The position numbers were made by a program, and so were the translations under genes. DNA of 64,000 nucleotides from JALHNI01 sp044226365 (lineage in GTDB: Bacteria; Acidobacteriota; Terriglobia; Bryobacterales; Bryobacteraceae): assembly GCA_044226365.1 (NCBI GenBank), contig JBGAHE010000018.1, positions 15,840-79,839 on the forward strand, given 5' to 3'. A model generated the notes under the pieces. It was not told the DNA's origin. It searched no databases and saw nothing but the letters and a program-made list of their open reading frames with translations. Positions within the stretch are counted from its first letter, which is position 1. Each line of letters starts with the position of its first letter. Shown here piece after piece: positions 1 to 10,100 of this stretch.

Positions 1-194
1 AAGCCGAACTCCTTGGCCCGCAAATAGCTCTGGTCCTCGGGCGGCTTCTGATCCGAGTACAGCGAGACGATCTGCACGTCCGGCTTGTGCCATTCGCCCT
101 CGTGGGGATAACCGATCAAAAACCGGTCCGCCATATGCTGGGCGTGCGAGAGGTACTTATACAGTGTGGTGATGACGGCAACACGCTTCGGCAT
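1..194 (-). CDS. Conserved hypothetical protein, 3' end outside window
   Basis: Only the first 64 codons are present; the gene runs off the left edge. The protein begins MPKRVAVITTLYKYLSHAQH and continues with a segment (DRFLIGYPHEGEWHKPDVQI) that aligns residue by residue with residues 28-75 of the next gene upstream in the operon. The two are therefore tandem paralogues, but this copy has no Tat leader and is probably cytoplasmic. Its ATG (192-194) shares one base with the TAA of the preceding gene (a TAATG junction), which suggests translational coupling. I do not recognise a characterised family; the N-terminus looks like a Rossmann-type strand-helix start without a GxGxxG motif. Confidence 0.75.
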   Translation of the reverse strand, partial: MPKRVAVITTLYKYLSHAQHMADRFLIGYPHEGEWHKPDVQIVSLYSDQKPPEDQSYLRAKEFG

Positions 195-1462
195 TAGGTT
201 CTCCAGAAGGTCGATTCTTTAGTCGGCTGATACACGATGCCCGAGAGATGCGGCGTCTCCAGCCGCTTCTGTCCGGCGAACAGGCTGTCGACGCCCGCGG
301 CCGTCAGGCCCGTCGTCAGCAGCGTCCGCTCCACCGGATAGGTCGGCTTGCCCGTCAAAAACATCTTCTCGGCGCTGTTCACCAACGGCGAAAAGAAGTT
401 CGCCAGCGACGTCCGCGCCGGCGGCATCGGCAGATACATCTGCGTCGAGAACGGCTTCCGCTGTCCCGTCAGCCGCGCCGCGAAGTTGAAGTCCTCCACC
501 AGCCCGCTGAAGAGAATCATCGTCGACTTCACGCCATCGGTGTGCTCGTACTGATACGCCACCGGATTGCGCACCAGCCGCTTCATATCGTCATCGGTCG
601 GAAAGATGTTGTTGAAGCCTTCGCGCGCCGGCTTGAGCGTATGGCTGCGGCACAGCGCCGCATTCATCAAATCGCGCGACCACACGCCTTCCTTCATCGC
701 CTGCCAGAACCGGTCGCCGCGATACGCCTCGAGCCACTTCACGCCCGTCTCGCCGCCTTTGCGCCGCTCCACCATGCACTGCAGCGTTTCGAGCGCATGG
801 AAGTCATAGCTATCCACCCCGCCGTAGCCCACGCAAACCGCCTCTTCGATCTTCGACCCCAGCGGCATCTCCACCGACGGCGTCCGCCAGGTCACCGGCA
901 AGCTCGACCCCGCCATGAACGGAATCTTCATCCGCTGTGCCGTGTCGTACATCTCACGCGCCCACGCCCAATTCCACGAAAGATGCTTATCGTTGAAGAT
1001 CGGCGCCACGCGACCGCTGCCCTGATACACCTTCACGATCTCGTTGAAGAACTCATAGCGCGGATACTTCACCTGACCCTTCTCGGTCTTCGGATATTGC
1101 CCGTGCTCGCCCACCAGCAGCACGCCATCCACGCCCAGCTTGTTGCCGCCGAGGGTCAAAGCCTCCGCAATCGACGGATACATCTTCACGCCCGGGAAGC
1201 GCGCCACCCGGTCCTTCGAGTGGTCCGTCGAACCGATCTGGTCCACGTAGATCGACACCAGGTCCATCGCCGGACGATGATGCTCACCGTTCCAGCCATA
1301 GCCTTCCAGCATGCGATCGACGATGTGCTGCGAATGCGAAAACTTGAAGTAGACCGTACAGATGGCCGCGATCTTCGGCCGAGCAGGCTGCGGCGCCGCT
1401 AGGGCCAGCGCCGGGCTCGCCATCAACAAATCACGACGGCGGATCGGGAGTGGAGGCGTCAT
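194..1462 (-). CDS. Tat-exported conserved hypothetical protein
   Basis: This 422-residue protein has a twin-arginine-like leader (RRRDLLMASPALALAAPQ, residues 8-25), so export through Tat is inferred. After the leader comes a hydrophobic strand (KIAAICTVYFK) and a conserved region including GVDGVLLVGEHGQYP. No catalytic motif that I can name is visible. It starts 3 bases after the stop of the hydrolase-like gene and ends by overlapping the start of its own paralogue, so it is the third gene of a four-gene minus-strand operon. Proteins of this style are common in Acidobacteriota and Planctomycetota secretomes, but the function is unknown to me. Confidence 0.75.
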   Translation of the reverse strand: MTPPLPIRRRDLLMASPALALAAPQPARPKIAAICTVYFKFSHSQHIVDRMLEGYGWNGEHHRPAMDLVSIYVDQIGSTDHSKDRVARFPGVKMYPSIAEALTLGGNKLGVDGVLLVGEHGQYPKTEKGQVKYPRYEFFNEIVKVYQGSGRVAPIFNDKHLSWNWAWAREMYDTAQRMKIPFMAGSSLPVTWRTPSVEMPLGSKIEEAVCVGYGGVDSYDFHALETLQCMVERRKGGETGVKWLEAYRGDRFWQAMKEGVWSRDLMNAALCRSHTLKPAREGFNNIFPTDDDMKRLVRNPVAYQYEHTDGVKSTMILFSGLVEDFNFAARLTGQRKPFSTQMYLPMPPARTSLANFFSPLVNSAEKMFLTGKPTYPVERTLLTTGLTAAGVDSLFAGQKRLETPHLSGIVYQPTKESTFWRT

Positions 1463-1465
1463 GCC

Positions 1466-3172
1466 TCATTTTACTGGTGCTGGCGGGGGCACTGGCACCG
1501 GCCGCCGGCCCGGCACCCGCGCCAGATTCTGTGCCGCCAATTGATGGCCCTGGTCCGCAGCCTTCTGCCACCACACCGCGGCTTCTTTGTAGTCCTGCTG
1601 CGTCCCGCTGCCATTCGCGTACATCATGCCGAGCATGGCCTGCGCCGGCGCATAACCCATCTCCGCGGCTTCCTTCGTCTTCGCAAAAACCATCACCGAA
1701 TTGCGCACAATCGGGCGCTTGCCCGGCACAATCATCACCGTCTCCCCATAGACCTTCGCCCCCGGCTGCAGACCCTGCCGGGCCAACGCCGCACCTTCAC
1801 AAAACAGCTTCGCCGCCCCCTCCGCCGGACCCTGCTGGCAAACCTCATAGTCCTGCCGATACCCCATCTGCTTCGCCTTGATCCCCTGCAGCCACGCCGT
1901 CCACCCGCCTTCAGGCTCCTTCAATTCCTTGCGCCCCAGATCACCGCGGAAGTCTTTATCGCGAATCGGCGCGAGGACATTCGCCGCCATCGTCCGCGCT
2001 TCTTCGTCGCTGTCCTGCAACAAGCCCACGAACGTCTCGAACATCGCCGGATCCTGCCGCACGCCCTTCACCTGATAACGCACCGCAAACGCCAGCGCAT
2101 CGATCGCGCCCTTGCGATCCAGCGGATCCTTCGGCGCCTTCACGTAATCCATCAGAATCTTCTGCGCCGTCTGCGACCGCCAGTTCGCGTTCATCGCCAG
2201 CGTCCGCAGAGTGGCCGCGCGCACCTTGGCGTCCGGATCCACCAGCGTCTTCTCCAGCAGCGACAACGCGCCCTCTTCGCAAATCATCTCCGCGCAAGTC
2301 GCCACCGCCGCCACCCGGACCTTCGCAGTCGGCGAGCCCATCAGCTTTCCGAGAATTGCGCTCGCCGCCGTCCCTCCCACCAGCGCAAAGTTCTTGAAGT
2401 AGGCCTCCTGCGTCGTCTGTTCCCTCAGTAAAGCCATCTCCTCCGGCGTCGGCGACACGTTCTTGTTCCGATGCCGCAACGCCCAACCCAGGCCGTCGTC
2501 ATTGCTCGGCGGATGATACGTCCGCGCGCCCAATTCATCGAACTCGCGGAAGATGATGTCGTAGCCCTTCTCGTTCATGCGGCTGTAGGTGTCGCGCACC
2601 GTCTGCAGATGCGTCAGCAGATCGCGCATCCCCAGCACCATGTAGTAGCTCGGCGCCAGATCCGGTGGCTGCACGCTGTCCGAAGGAATCTTCCACCAGC
2701 CCCAGCTATAGGTCACCGCCGCCGTGATCAGCCCCGCGTTCTGCGTGCCAAACTCGCCCGAGATCTTCGCGCCCTCCCCCTTGCCGTACATATAAATGCG
2801 CCGCGGATTCACCGGATACTGCTTCTTCGCCCACTCGATCACCCGCCGGATCGGCTCATGATCCGCATCGCCGAACTTCTGCGCCTGCGGGTGCACGCCA
2901 ATCAACACGTATTGGTCGCTCAAGCCTTGCCGCCGCAAGGACTCGCGCACCGGATAAATCTCATCGCCCGTCGGCCGGTCATGCTCCGGAAAGCACAGAA
3001 TCAATCCCACCTGCTGCAACGGATCGCGCGTCCCCGCCGCCGCCAGCCCCGCCGGCGCTTCATGAGCGAAGTCCACGATCGTCTTCGCTGCCCCTTGCGT
3101 AAACTCAAGCTTCGCCTCGGTCGCCGCCATCGCGCCGCCCACTATCAGCAATCCCAGCATCAACGTCTTCAT
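1466..3172 (-). CDS. Secreted alpha/beta-hydrolase-like protein with HEAT and Sel1 repeats
   Basis: The 568-residue protein has a signal peptide (about residues 1-16). Residues 50-230 resemble the esterase/dienelactone hydrolase fold (LILCFPEHDRP, RRIYMYGKGEGAKISGEFG), residues 255-410 resemble HEAT repeats (ASAILGKLMGSPTAKVRVAAV and similar), and the C-terminus carries Sel1-like repeats (AEMGYAPAQAMLGMMYANGSG, AAVWWQKAADQGHQLAAQNLA). The expected nucleophile elbow GxSxG reads GKGEG here, so the catalytic serine appears absent and the fold may be used for binding. The start overlaps the preceding MmcQ gene by ATGA. The domain order is a visible inference; the function is unknown. Confidence 0.7.
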   Translation of the reverse strand: MKTLMLGLLIVGGAMAATEAKLEFTQGAAKTIVDFAHEAPAGLAAAGTRDPLQQVGLILCFPEHDRPTGDEIYPVRESLRRQGLSDQYVLIGVHPQAQKFGDADHEPIRRVIEWAKKQYPVNPRRIYMYGKGEGAKISGEFGTQNAGLITAAVTYSWGWWKIPSDSVQPPDLAPSYYMVLGMRDLLTHLQTVRDTYSRMNEKGYDIIFREFDELGARTYHPPSNDDGLGWALRHRNKNVSPTPEEMALLREQTTQEAYFKNFALVGGTAASAILGKLMGSPTAKVRVAAVATCAEMICEEGALSLLEKTLVDPDAKVRAATLRTLAMNANWRSQTAQKILMDYVKAPKDPLDRKGAIDALAFAVRYQVKGVRQDPAMFETFVGLLQDSDEEARTMAANVLAPIRDKDFRGDLGRKELKEPEGGWTAWLQGIKAKQMGYRQDYEVCQQGPAEGAAKLFCEGAALARQGLQPGAKVYGETVMIVPGKRPIVRNSVMVFAKTKEAAEMGYAPAQAMLGMMYANGSGTQQDYKEAAVWWQKAADQGHQLAAQNLARVPGRRPVPVPPPAPVK

Positions 3173-3525
3173 CGCGAACTCCCTCTCTTCTTCGGCGGCA
3201 CAATCAACCGATGCGCCTCATGAATGTGCACGGCTAAATCTTCGTCACTCACCCGGCTCAGCTCAATCCCCACCCAACCCTTCACGCCCACATACGGCGG
3301 ACGAAAGTAAGTCTGCGGATCGCTCTGGATCAACGTCGCCTGCGCCCCCGGCTCAGCCGGAATCCACACCGCCACATGACCATCCCCATGGTGATTGTTC
3401 GCGAACATGCAGAACACGCGCTTCCGCGCAAAAAACGTTGGCTCGCCGTGCGAAAGCTTCTCCATCGTCTCCGGCAGCGCCAGGCAGATCCGGCGCACCC
3501 TTCCGACATGTTCCTCGTTCATCAC
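3169..3525 (-). CDS. MmcQ/YjbR family DNA-binding-like protein
   Basis: The 118-residue protein matches the small CyaY-like MmcQ/YjbR fold: an N-terminal LALPETMEKLSHGEPTFF segment, a central KRVFCMFANNHHGDGHVAVW strand pair and a C-terminal GWVGIEL...LAVHIHEAHRLI helix. Length and motif order are typical for the family, whose molecular role is poorly defined (a double-wing DNA-binding fold has been proposed). It is the first gene of the minus-strand operon and overlaps the next by four bases (ATGA). A TAGAAT hexamer 12 bases before the ATG and a GGAGTG just before it could be the -10 element and ribosome-binding site. Confidence 0.85.
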   Translation of the reverse strand: MMNEEHVGRVRRICLALPETMEKLSHGEPTFFARKRVFCMFANNHHGDGHVAVWIPAEPGAQATLIQSDPQTYFRPPYVGVKGWVGIELSRVSDEDLAVHIHEAHRLIVPPKKRGSSR

Positions 3526-3637
3526 TCCGATGCTATTCTATGACTTGCCTCTGACGCCCATTGTCCTCAGCTAACGCTCCTGCGCCCCGCACGCTCCCCG
3601 CGTGCTGCAGTCGACGTGTCCCCTGAGGATCTCCCCA

Positions 3638-4663
3638 ATGACTTTGTTGCATGAAATGGGCTGGAGCGCCCATTGGGATGGCGTATTTGCGCCGTTCGCT
3701 TCCACGCATCTTCCCGGCCGCGTTCGCGTGGCCCATCGCGATCTCTTCCTCGTCTTCACCGCTGAAGGCGAACATCTCGTCCCCGCCAGCGGCAAGCTCC
3801 GCCAGGACGACCTATGGCCCGTCACCGGCGACTGGGTTCTTCTCTCCCCCGACGCCGAACGTCTCGAAGCCATCTTGCCCCGCCGCACCACGCTCCTGCG
3901 CCGCGACCCCGGCCAAGGCATGCGGCCCCAGGTCATCGCCGCCAACGCCGACGTCGCCCTCCTCGTCATGGGCCTCGACCATGACTACAACCTTCGCCGT
4001 CTCGAACGCTACCTCTACCTCGCCCACTCGAGCGGCACCCGCCCCGTCATCGTCCTCAACAAAACTGACCTCGCCCCAGAACTCACCGAACAGCTCGCCG
4101 CCTGTGAACGCCTCGCTCCTACCATCGCCATCAGCGCTCTCCACGGCATCGGCCTCGCTCAACTCACCGCCCAAGTCGAACCCGGCGAAACCGCCATTCT
4201 CTTAGGCTCCTCCGGAGCCGGCAAGTCGACGATCGCTAACCGCCTCCGCGGCTATGACGCTTACCGCACCCAACCCGTGCGCGACCATGACTCGCGCGGA
4301 CGTCACACCACCACGCACCGCGAACTGATTCCCCTCGAACTCGGCTGGCTCCTGCTGGACTCGCCCGGTCTGCGCGAACTTCAACTCTGGGGCGCCGCCA
4401 GCACCCTCGACCACGCCTTCGACGACGTCGCCGCCCTCGCCGCCCAATGCCGCTTTCGTGATTGCCGCCATCAGGGCGAACCCGGCTGCGCCGTCGCCGG
4501 CGCCCTCGATCCGGGCCGCTGGCAGAATTACCTCAAGCTCCAGCGCGAACTCGCCTACCTCGAACGCGAGGCCGACCCGCAAGTGCGCCTCGAAGAAAAG
4601 CGCCGTTGGAAGTCCATCCATAAAGCCGCCAAGCGGCTCCACCGCGATCGTCAGCGCGAGTGA
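3638..4663 (+). CDS. rsgA: Ribosome small-subunit-dependent GTPase A
   Basis: RsgA (YjeQ) is a GTPase that acts in late 30S maturation. The 341-residue protein has an N-terminal OB-fold region (residues 1-80), then a circularly permuted GTPase with NKTD (G4) ahead of the P-loop GSSGAGKST (G1) and DSPGLRE (G3), and ends in the zinc-binding knuckle CRFRDCRHQGEPGC. I chose ATG 3638 over the upstream 3602 because GAGG at 3625-3628 lies nine bases before it and the protein then starts as the family does. The gene converges on nadB with one base between the stop codons and no visible terminator. Confidence 0.95.
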   Translation: MTLLHEMGWSAHWDGVFAPFASTHLPGRVRVAHRDLFLVFTAEGEHLVPASGKLRQDDLWPVTGDWVLLSPDAERLEAILPRRTTLLRRDPGQGMRPQVIAANADVALLVMGLDHDYNLRRLERYLYLAHSSGTRPVIVLNKTDLAPELTEQLAACERLAPTIAISALHGIGLAQLTAQVEPGETAILLGSSGAGKSTIANRLRGYDAYRTQPVRDHDSRGRHTTTHRELIPLELGWLLLDSPGLRELQLWGAASTLDHAFDDVAALAAQCRFRDCRHQGEPGCAVAGALDPGRWQNYLKLQRELAYLEREADPQVRLEEKRRWKSIHKAAKRLHRDRQRE

Positions 4664-4664
4664 G

Positions 4665-6221
4665 CTACAGCGGATTCACCTGCTCCACAAACCGCACACC
4701 GCGGTGGCGAGCCACCACCGAATGTTTGCGGAAGTGGACGTCGTCCTTCAGCGGGAAGTCGGTGCGGAAGTGCCCGCCCCGGCTTTCTTCCCGCGCCTTC
4801 GCGCACAGCGCCAGAATCCGCAGCACTTCATCGATGCTGCGCGTATCGAAGTCCAGGCGCGACACATTCGCTCGCCGCGAATGCCCCACGTTGCCCAGCG
4901 TATCCACCACCGTCTGCAGCCCCGTGCCGTCGCGCACGATGCCGCAGTGTTCCCACGCCATCCGCCGCAATTCCACCTGCGAAATCTCCGGAAAGCGATT
5001 CTCCGGCAAGTCGAGCTCCGCCGGGCCGGGACGCGCGCTCAAGCTCGCCATCACCTTGCCCACGCGCTCGCCGAACACCACCCCCTCCAGCAGCGAGTTG
5101 CTCGCCAGCCGGTTCGCCCCGTGCACGCCGGTGCACGCCGCCTCACCCGCCGCAAACAACCGCTCCACTGAGGTCTGCCCATTCAAGTCCGTCAGCACTC
5201 CGCCCATCGCGTAATGCGCCGCCGGATGCACGGGCGCCTGCTGCCGGCCCAGGTCAATACCGAAGAGCAGACACGTCTCGTAGATCCGCGGAAAGCGCAC
5301 CCGCACGTGATCGCCACCCAGATGGGTCAGGTCCAGAAACACCTGCCCGCCCGTCGTGCGCATCTCCATCACGATCGCCCGCGCCACCACATCGCGCGGC
5401 GCCAGATCGCCCAGCGGATGATACCGCTGCATGAACTGCTCACCCTTCGAATTCCGCAGAATCGCGCCATCGCCCCGCAACGCTTCCGACAGTAGGAACC
5501 GCGGCGCGCCCGGCAGGCTCAGCGCCGTCGGGTGAAACTGCACAAACTCGAGATCCGAAATGTCGGCCCCGGCGCGGAACGCCGTCGCCACGCCATCGCC
5601 CGTCGCCACGTCCGGATTCGTCGTGTCCGAAAACACGCGCCCCAGCCCGCCCGTCGCCAGCAGCACGCCCCGCGCGTACACCGGAATCGACTCCTGCCCG
5701 CGCTGGTCGAACACCACCGCGCCCGCCACCGCCCCGTTGTCGTCCACCAGCAGATCCGTCATCGCCGCAAACCGGCGGAACTCCACATTCGGGAACGTCG
5801 CCGCTTTCCAGTACAACGTCCGCGCCAATTCGCGCCCCGTCGAATCGCCCTGCGCATGCAGAATGCGGCTGCGCGAGTGCGCCCCTTCGCGGGCAAACAG
5901 CAGGTCCGCCCCGTCGCGGTCGAACCCCGCGCCCCACGCAATCAGTTCCTCGATCGCCGCCGGGCCTTCGGTCACCAGCGTCCGCACCGCGGCCACGTCG
6001 CACAGTCCGTCGCCGGCGGCAATCGTGTCCTGCTCGTGCAGTTCCGTCTGGTCGTCCGCCGCCAGCGCGGCCGCAATGCCGCCTTGCGCGTACTCCGACG
6101 ACGATTCCTTCAACGAATCCTTCGTCAGCACCAGCACCTTACCCAACGGCGCCAACTCAATGGCCGCCCGCAGTCCCGCGACTCCGGCGCCAATAATCAA
6201 AAAATCGCAATGCAACGGCAT
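4665..6221 (-). CDS. nadB: L-aspartate oxidase
   Basis: NadB oxidises L-aspartate to iminoaspartate using FAD, the first step of de novo NAD synthesis. The 518-residue sequence shows the FAD-binding motif IIGAGVAGLRAAIEL near the N-terminus, the SSEYAQGGIAAAL segment typical of the family, the FVQFHPTAL active-site region, and a C-terminal helical domain. Length is normal (about 500-540). nadA and nadC are not adjacent in this window, so the pathway genes appear dispersed. The gene diverges from the NGG-repeat protein at 6303. Confidence 0.95.
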   Translation of the reverse strand: MPLHCDFLIIGAGVAGLRAAIELAPLGKVLVLTKDSLKESSSEYAQGGIAAALAADDQTELHEQDTIAAGDGLCDVAAVRTLVTEGPAAIEELIAWGAGFDRDGADLLFAREGAHSRSRILHAQGDSTGRELARTLYWKAATFPNVEFRRFAAMTDLLVDDNGAVAGAVVFDQRGQESIPVYARGVLLATGGLGRVFSDTTNPDVATGDGVATAFRAGADISDLEFVQFHPTALSLPGAPRFLLSEALRGDGAILRNSKGEQFMQRYHPLGDLAPRDVVARAIVMEMRTTGGQVFLDLTHLGGDHVRVRFPRIYETCLLFGIDLGRQQAPVHPAAHYAMGGVLTDLNGQTSVERLFAAGEAACTGVHGANRLASNSLLEGVVFGERVGKVMASLSARPGPAELDLPENRFPEISQVELRRMAWEHCGIVRDGTGLQTVVDTLGNVGHSRRANVSRLDFDTRSIDEVLRILALCAKAREESRGGHFRTDFPLKDDVHFRKHSVVARHRGVRFVEQVNPL

Positions 6222-6302
6222 GAAAATTGCAGCTTCTCGGCCCCACGAGCCTAACCTTCCACGGCAAGGTCTCGTCTATTGAGCCACATAAGGAGTGTAC
6301 CC

Positions 6303-7133
6303 ATGAAGCTTACCCCTAGCACGGCGCTTTTTGCTGTCCCAGTTTTGGCCATGGCAATTCCCGCTTTCGGACAGTTTCAGGAAAACACTGAGGTCACCCT
6401 CCGCTGCGAGTCCTTGAATCGCAGCCGCGGGTCGGAGCACTCATGCGAAATCCGGGAGTCGCGCTTACCCGCCACCCAGCGGCTTGAGGTGCTCGCCTCG
6501 CCGAACGGGGGAGTCGCCCTGCGGGGTTGGAACCGCTCCGAAATTCTCGTCCGCGCCCGAGTCGATGCCCACGCCCCCACCGAAAGTGAAGCGAAAACCC
6601 TCGCCGGTCAGGTCAACATCCACGCCGGCGCCGGCCGCGTCACCGCCACTGGCCCCGATCGCCCGGGCGGCAACAACCGCTGGTGGAGCGTCAGCTACGA
6701 AGTCTTCGTCCCCCACCACATCGATCTCCGCGCCACCACCACCAACGGCGGCATCCACATCGAAGACGTCGAAGGCGACATCACCTACTCCACCGTCAAC
6801 GGCGGCGTGAACCTCGCCCGCCTCGGCGGCAATGTCCGCGGCGAAACCAAGAACGGCGGCGTCAACGTCGTCATGGCCGGTGACCGCTGGCATGGCGTCG
6901 GCCTGGACGCGCAAACCACCAACGGTGGCGTCAACCTGCAGCTCCCCATGAACTACTCCGCCAAAATCCTCGCCAGCACCGTCAACGGCGGTCTCCGCAC
7001 CGAATTCCCCGTCACCCTCTCCGGCGACCTCCACCGCAGCCAGAGCCTCGAGTTCAACATCGGCTCCGGCGGCGCTCCCATCCGCGTCGTCACCCGGAAC
7101 GGCGGCGTCTCCATCCGCAAACGCGCCATCTAA
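6303..7133 (+). CDS. Secreted DUF4097-like beta-helix protein with NGG repeats
   Basis: The 276-residue protein has a clear signal peptide (MKLTPSTALFAVPVLAMAIPAFGQ). Its second half contains six regularly spaced repeats built on T-x-NGG-hydrophobic (TTNGGI, TVNGGV, TKNGGV, TTNGGV, TVNGGL, TRNGGV), a pattern seen in DUF4097-type putative adhesins that form parallel beta-stacks. ATG 6303 is chosen because AAGGAG at 6290-6295 lies seven bases upstream; an upstream in-frame ATG at 6279 has no such site. It is probably a monocistronic envelope protein, and no enzymatic motif is seen. Confidence 0.8.
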   Translation: MKLTPSTALFAVPVLAMAIPAFGQFQENTEVTLRCESLNRSRGSEHSCEIRESRLPATQRLEVLASPNGGVALRGWNRSEILVRARVDAHAPTESEAKTLAGQVNIHAGAGRVTATGPDRPGGNNRWWSVSYEVFVPHHIDLRATTTNGGIHIEDVEGDITYSTVNGGVNLARLGGNVRGETKNGGVNVVMAGDRWHGVGLDAQTTNGGVNLQLPMNYSAKILASTVNGGLRTEFPVTLSGDLHRSQSLEFNIGSGGAPIRVVTRNGGVSIRKRAI

Positions 7134-7164
7134 ACAAAAAGGGCGAGCCTCTCGGCCCGCCCTT
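7132..7164 (-). terminator. Intrinsic terminator of the TonB receptor gene
   Basis: Read on the minus strand, this is an 11-base-pair stem (AAGGGCGGGCC with GGCTCGCCCTT, one G-U pair), a GAGA tetraloop, then TTTTTGTTT. It starts about 20 bases after the receptor stop codon. The T-run overlaps the stop of the plus-strand NGG-repeat gene. On the plus strand the hairpin has no T-run, so it should work mainly for the minus-strand gene. Confidence 0.85.
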
Positions 7165-7184
7165 CCTCGCCGTTCACCAGTCCC

Positions 7185-10100
7185 CTAGTAAACCAGCTTC
7201 AACCCGAACTGCACGATGCGCGGCAGATTGTTCTGCGCCGCCACAATGCCGAACTGCGCGTTGCCGAACACTTGATTCGGCGGCGAGAAGCGGGCACTGT
7301 TGGTCAGGTTGAACACCTCCGCCCGGAACTGCAGATTCAGCTTCTCCAGGATCCGCGTGTTCTTCGTCAACGTCGCATCGATCTGCGCGGTACCGTCGCT
7401 GCGCAAGCCGCCCAATGTCCGCGCCGTGTTACCGAACGCGTAGGCCGCGGGAGCCGAGAACTGCGTCGTGTCGAACCAACGCGCCGGCGTCGGGTTGTCC
7501 AGCTTCGCGCTCACGCCCGTCCAGTTCGGCCGCTGACCACCACCCTGCGAGAACGTGTTGTTCGTCGCCGCAGTGATCCCGAGCGGACCGCCCGAGAACG
7601 CGCTCCAGATCCCGCCCAACTGCCAACCGCCCAACACGCGGCCCGCCACGCCCGACTTCGTCTTGTAGAACGGCAGCTCATACACCGCGTTCGCAATAAA
7701 CCGGTGCGTCTGGTCCAGCGTCGACGGACTCCATTCCGCCAGCAGGTTGTAGTTGTCCTGAATGCTCGAAGCACCCACCGTCTCACCCGCAAACGGACCC
7801 GCGCCATAATCCATCTGCTTCGACCACGTATGCGAGAACAGAATGCTCAACCCGCTCGCATACCGCTTCTCGATCTTCGTCAACAGCGCGTGATACGACG
7901 AAGCCGCCCAGCTGCTCTGCTGCGACGTTACTCCGTCAAACTGCGGATACGGCCGCAACAACTGCGCCCGCGTCACCGTCGGCTGCGCCAGCGTGCCCAC
8001 CGCGATCTGTCCCAGGAACGGATTCGGCACCAGCGTCCGCAGCGCATTCCCCTGGCTTAGATACTCCGGCGAAAGCTGATTCCAGTTCCGGTTCTCCGAC
8101 AGGTGATAGCCGCGGCTGCCCGCGTAGCCCACTTCCAGCACAAACTTCCCAGGCAACTCGCGCTGCACACTCAAATTCCACTGCGCCGAGCCCGGCGTCA
8201 CATTGCTGCGATCCGTGAACCCGATCCCCTGCCCCGCCAGCGTCGCCAAACCCAGCGACGAACCCGAAGGCCGGTTGAAACCGTTCGGGTACGGGTCGCT
8301 CCACTTCACAATCGGATTCACGCCATCCTGGCTGGTGAGCACCGCCGTCGACGTCTGGAAGCCGCTCGTTCCGAACGGACCCGCGCCGCCGCCAATGCCC
8401 GTCCGTGTCGCGTAGAACAGGCCCGCGCCCGTCCGCACCACCGTCTTGCTGTTCAAGCGGTAAGCCAAGCCCAACCGCGGCGCCCAGTTGTTCGTATCGC
8501 GATTGACGTTGCCGCGCGGCAAACCGCCCGCGCCCACAAACGTCAACCCGCCCACCGGATTGTAGCCGCCGCCTTTGATCGGCGAAGGCGCCGTAAAGTC
8601 GAAGTTCGTCAGTTGATTGAAGCGGTCCGTCAGCGGCGTCTCATACTCCCAGCGCAAGCCCCAGTTCACCGTCAGCTTCGACGTCGCCCGCCACGTATCA
8701 GCCAGGAAGAAGCCCGAATACTTGCTGGTCAACGCCAGAGCCGGCGCCGGATTCACCTGCCCCGAGGGAATGCCCAACAGGAACGTCGCCAGGCCCAACC
8801 CCGCCACCGCGCTCGACGTATTCGCATTCGGACCCTGCGTCCACTGCGGCGCAAACCCGAACGTCGTCGCCTGGTCTCCCGTCTGCAAATTGTTGAACGC
8901 AATCACCCGATACTCGGCACCGAACTTCAGCGTGTGCGACGAAAACGACTTGGTCACCGTCCCCTGCACCGCCTGCGTCGTGTTGCCGAACGAAATCAAG
9001 TCCGTCGCCCCGATCAGCCCGCCCACAATCGTGTTGGGCACCGAACCCGCCACGCTATAGCCCGTGATCGTGATCGCCGGAAACGACAGCGGATCCACCA
9101 TACCCTGCCGCATGTAGGCCGGCAAACCCAGCGACGTAATGTCGAAGTTATCCGAATACGGCCGCCGATTGTTGATCAGCCGCGTCGCCGAATAGCGCAG
9201 TGTCGCGAGCAACGTCGGCGTGAACACGTGCGTGTCTTCGGCCACCGTGTTCCACCGCGTAAACACCTGCGGACCCGCCGTCGGCGCAATGTTCTTATAC
9301 TGCTCGCCATACACCGGCGCCCGATTGAACGGCGTATCGTCATACGAATACCGCGCAAAGAAACGATTCTTGTCCGAGAAGTTGTGATCGCCGCGGAAGC
9401 TGTACGAAGTCTTGTCCACGCGGCTGCCGTCGGTGCGCGTATAGTTCACCACGCCCAACGCCGTCACGTTCGCCAGATTCGGCGGCGGCAGAAACTTCAT
9501 CACGTTGCGCGCCACCGGATCGATCCGGTTCGAAGGAATCACATTGCCCGGAAACGGCGTGCGCGTAAAGTTCGCGCCCGACGTCGTCGACGGATCGTAA
9601 ATCGTGACCGCCCGGCCATCCGACAACCGCGCCTGGCTGAAGTCGCCCGTCAGCATCCGCGGATCCGGCAGCGTCCCCGTGAACGTAATGCCCTGCACGA
9701 ACTTCACGATCTCCGTATTGGCGAAGAAGAACGTCTTGTTCTTGCCGTTGTAGACTTTCGGAATCACCACCGGACCGCCGAACGTCCCGCCGAACTGGTT
9801 GAAGCGGAAGGGCGCCCGCGCCGTCCCACTGCGATTCGCAAACCAGTCGTTCGCATTCAGCTTGTCGTTGCGGAAAAACTCGTACGCCGTAAAATGCGGC
9901 GAGTTCGTCCCGCCCTTCGTCACCACGTTGAACACGCCGCCCGCCGCCCGTCCGTATTCGGCGCTGAAGTTGTTGGTCTCCACCTTGAACTCCTGCACCA
10001 TGTCCGGGTTCGCGTTGATCACCGGCTGATTCTGCGCCGCCGCCGTGTTCGGCGCGCCGTCCAGCAAAAACTCATTCGCATTCGACCGCATGCCGTTAAT

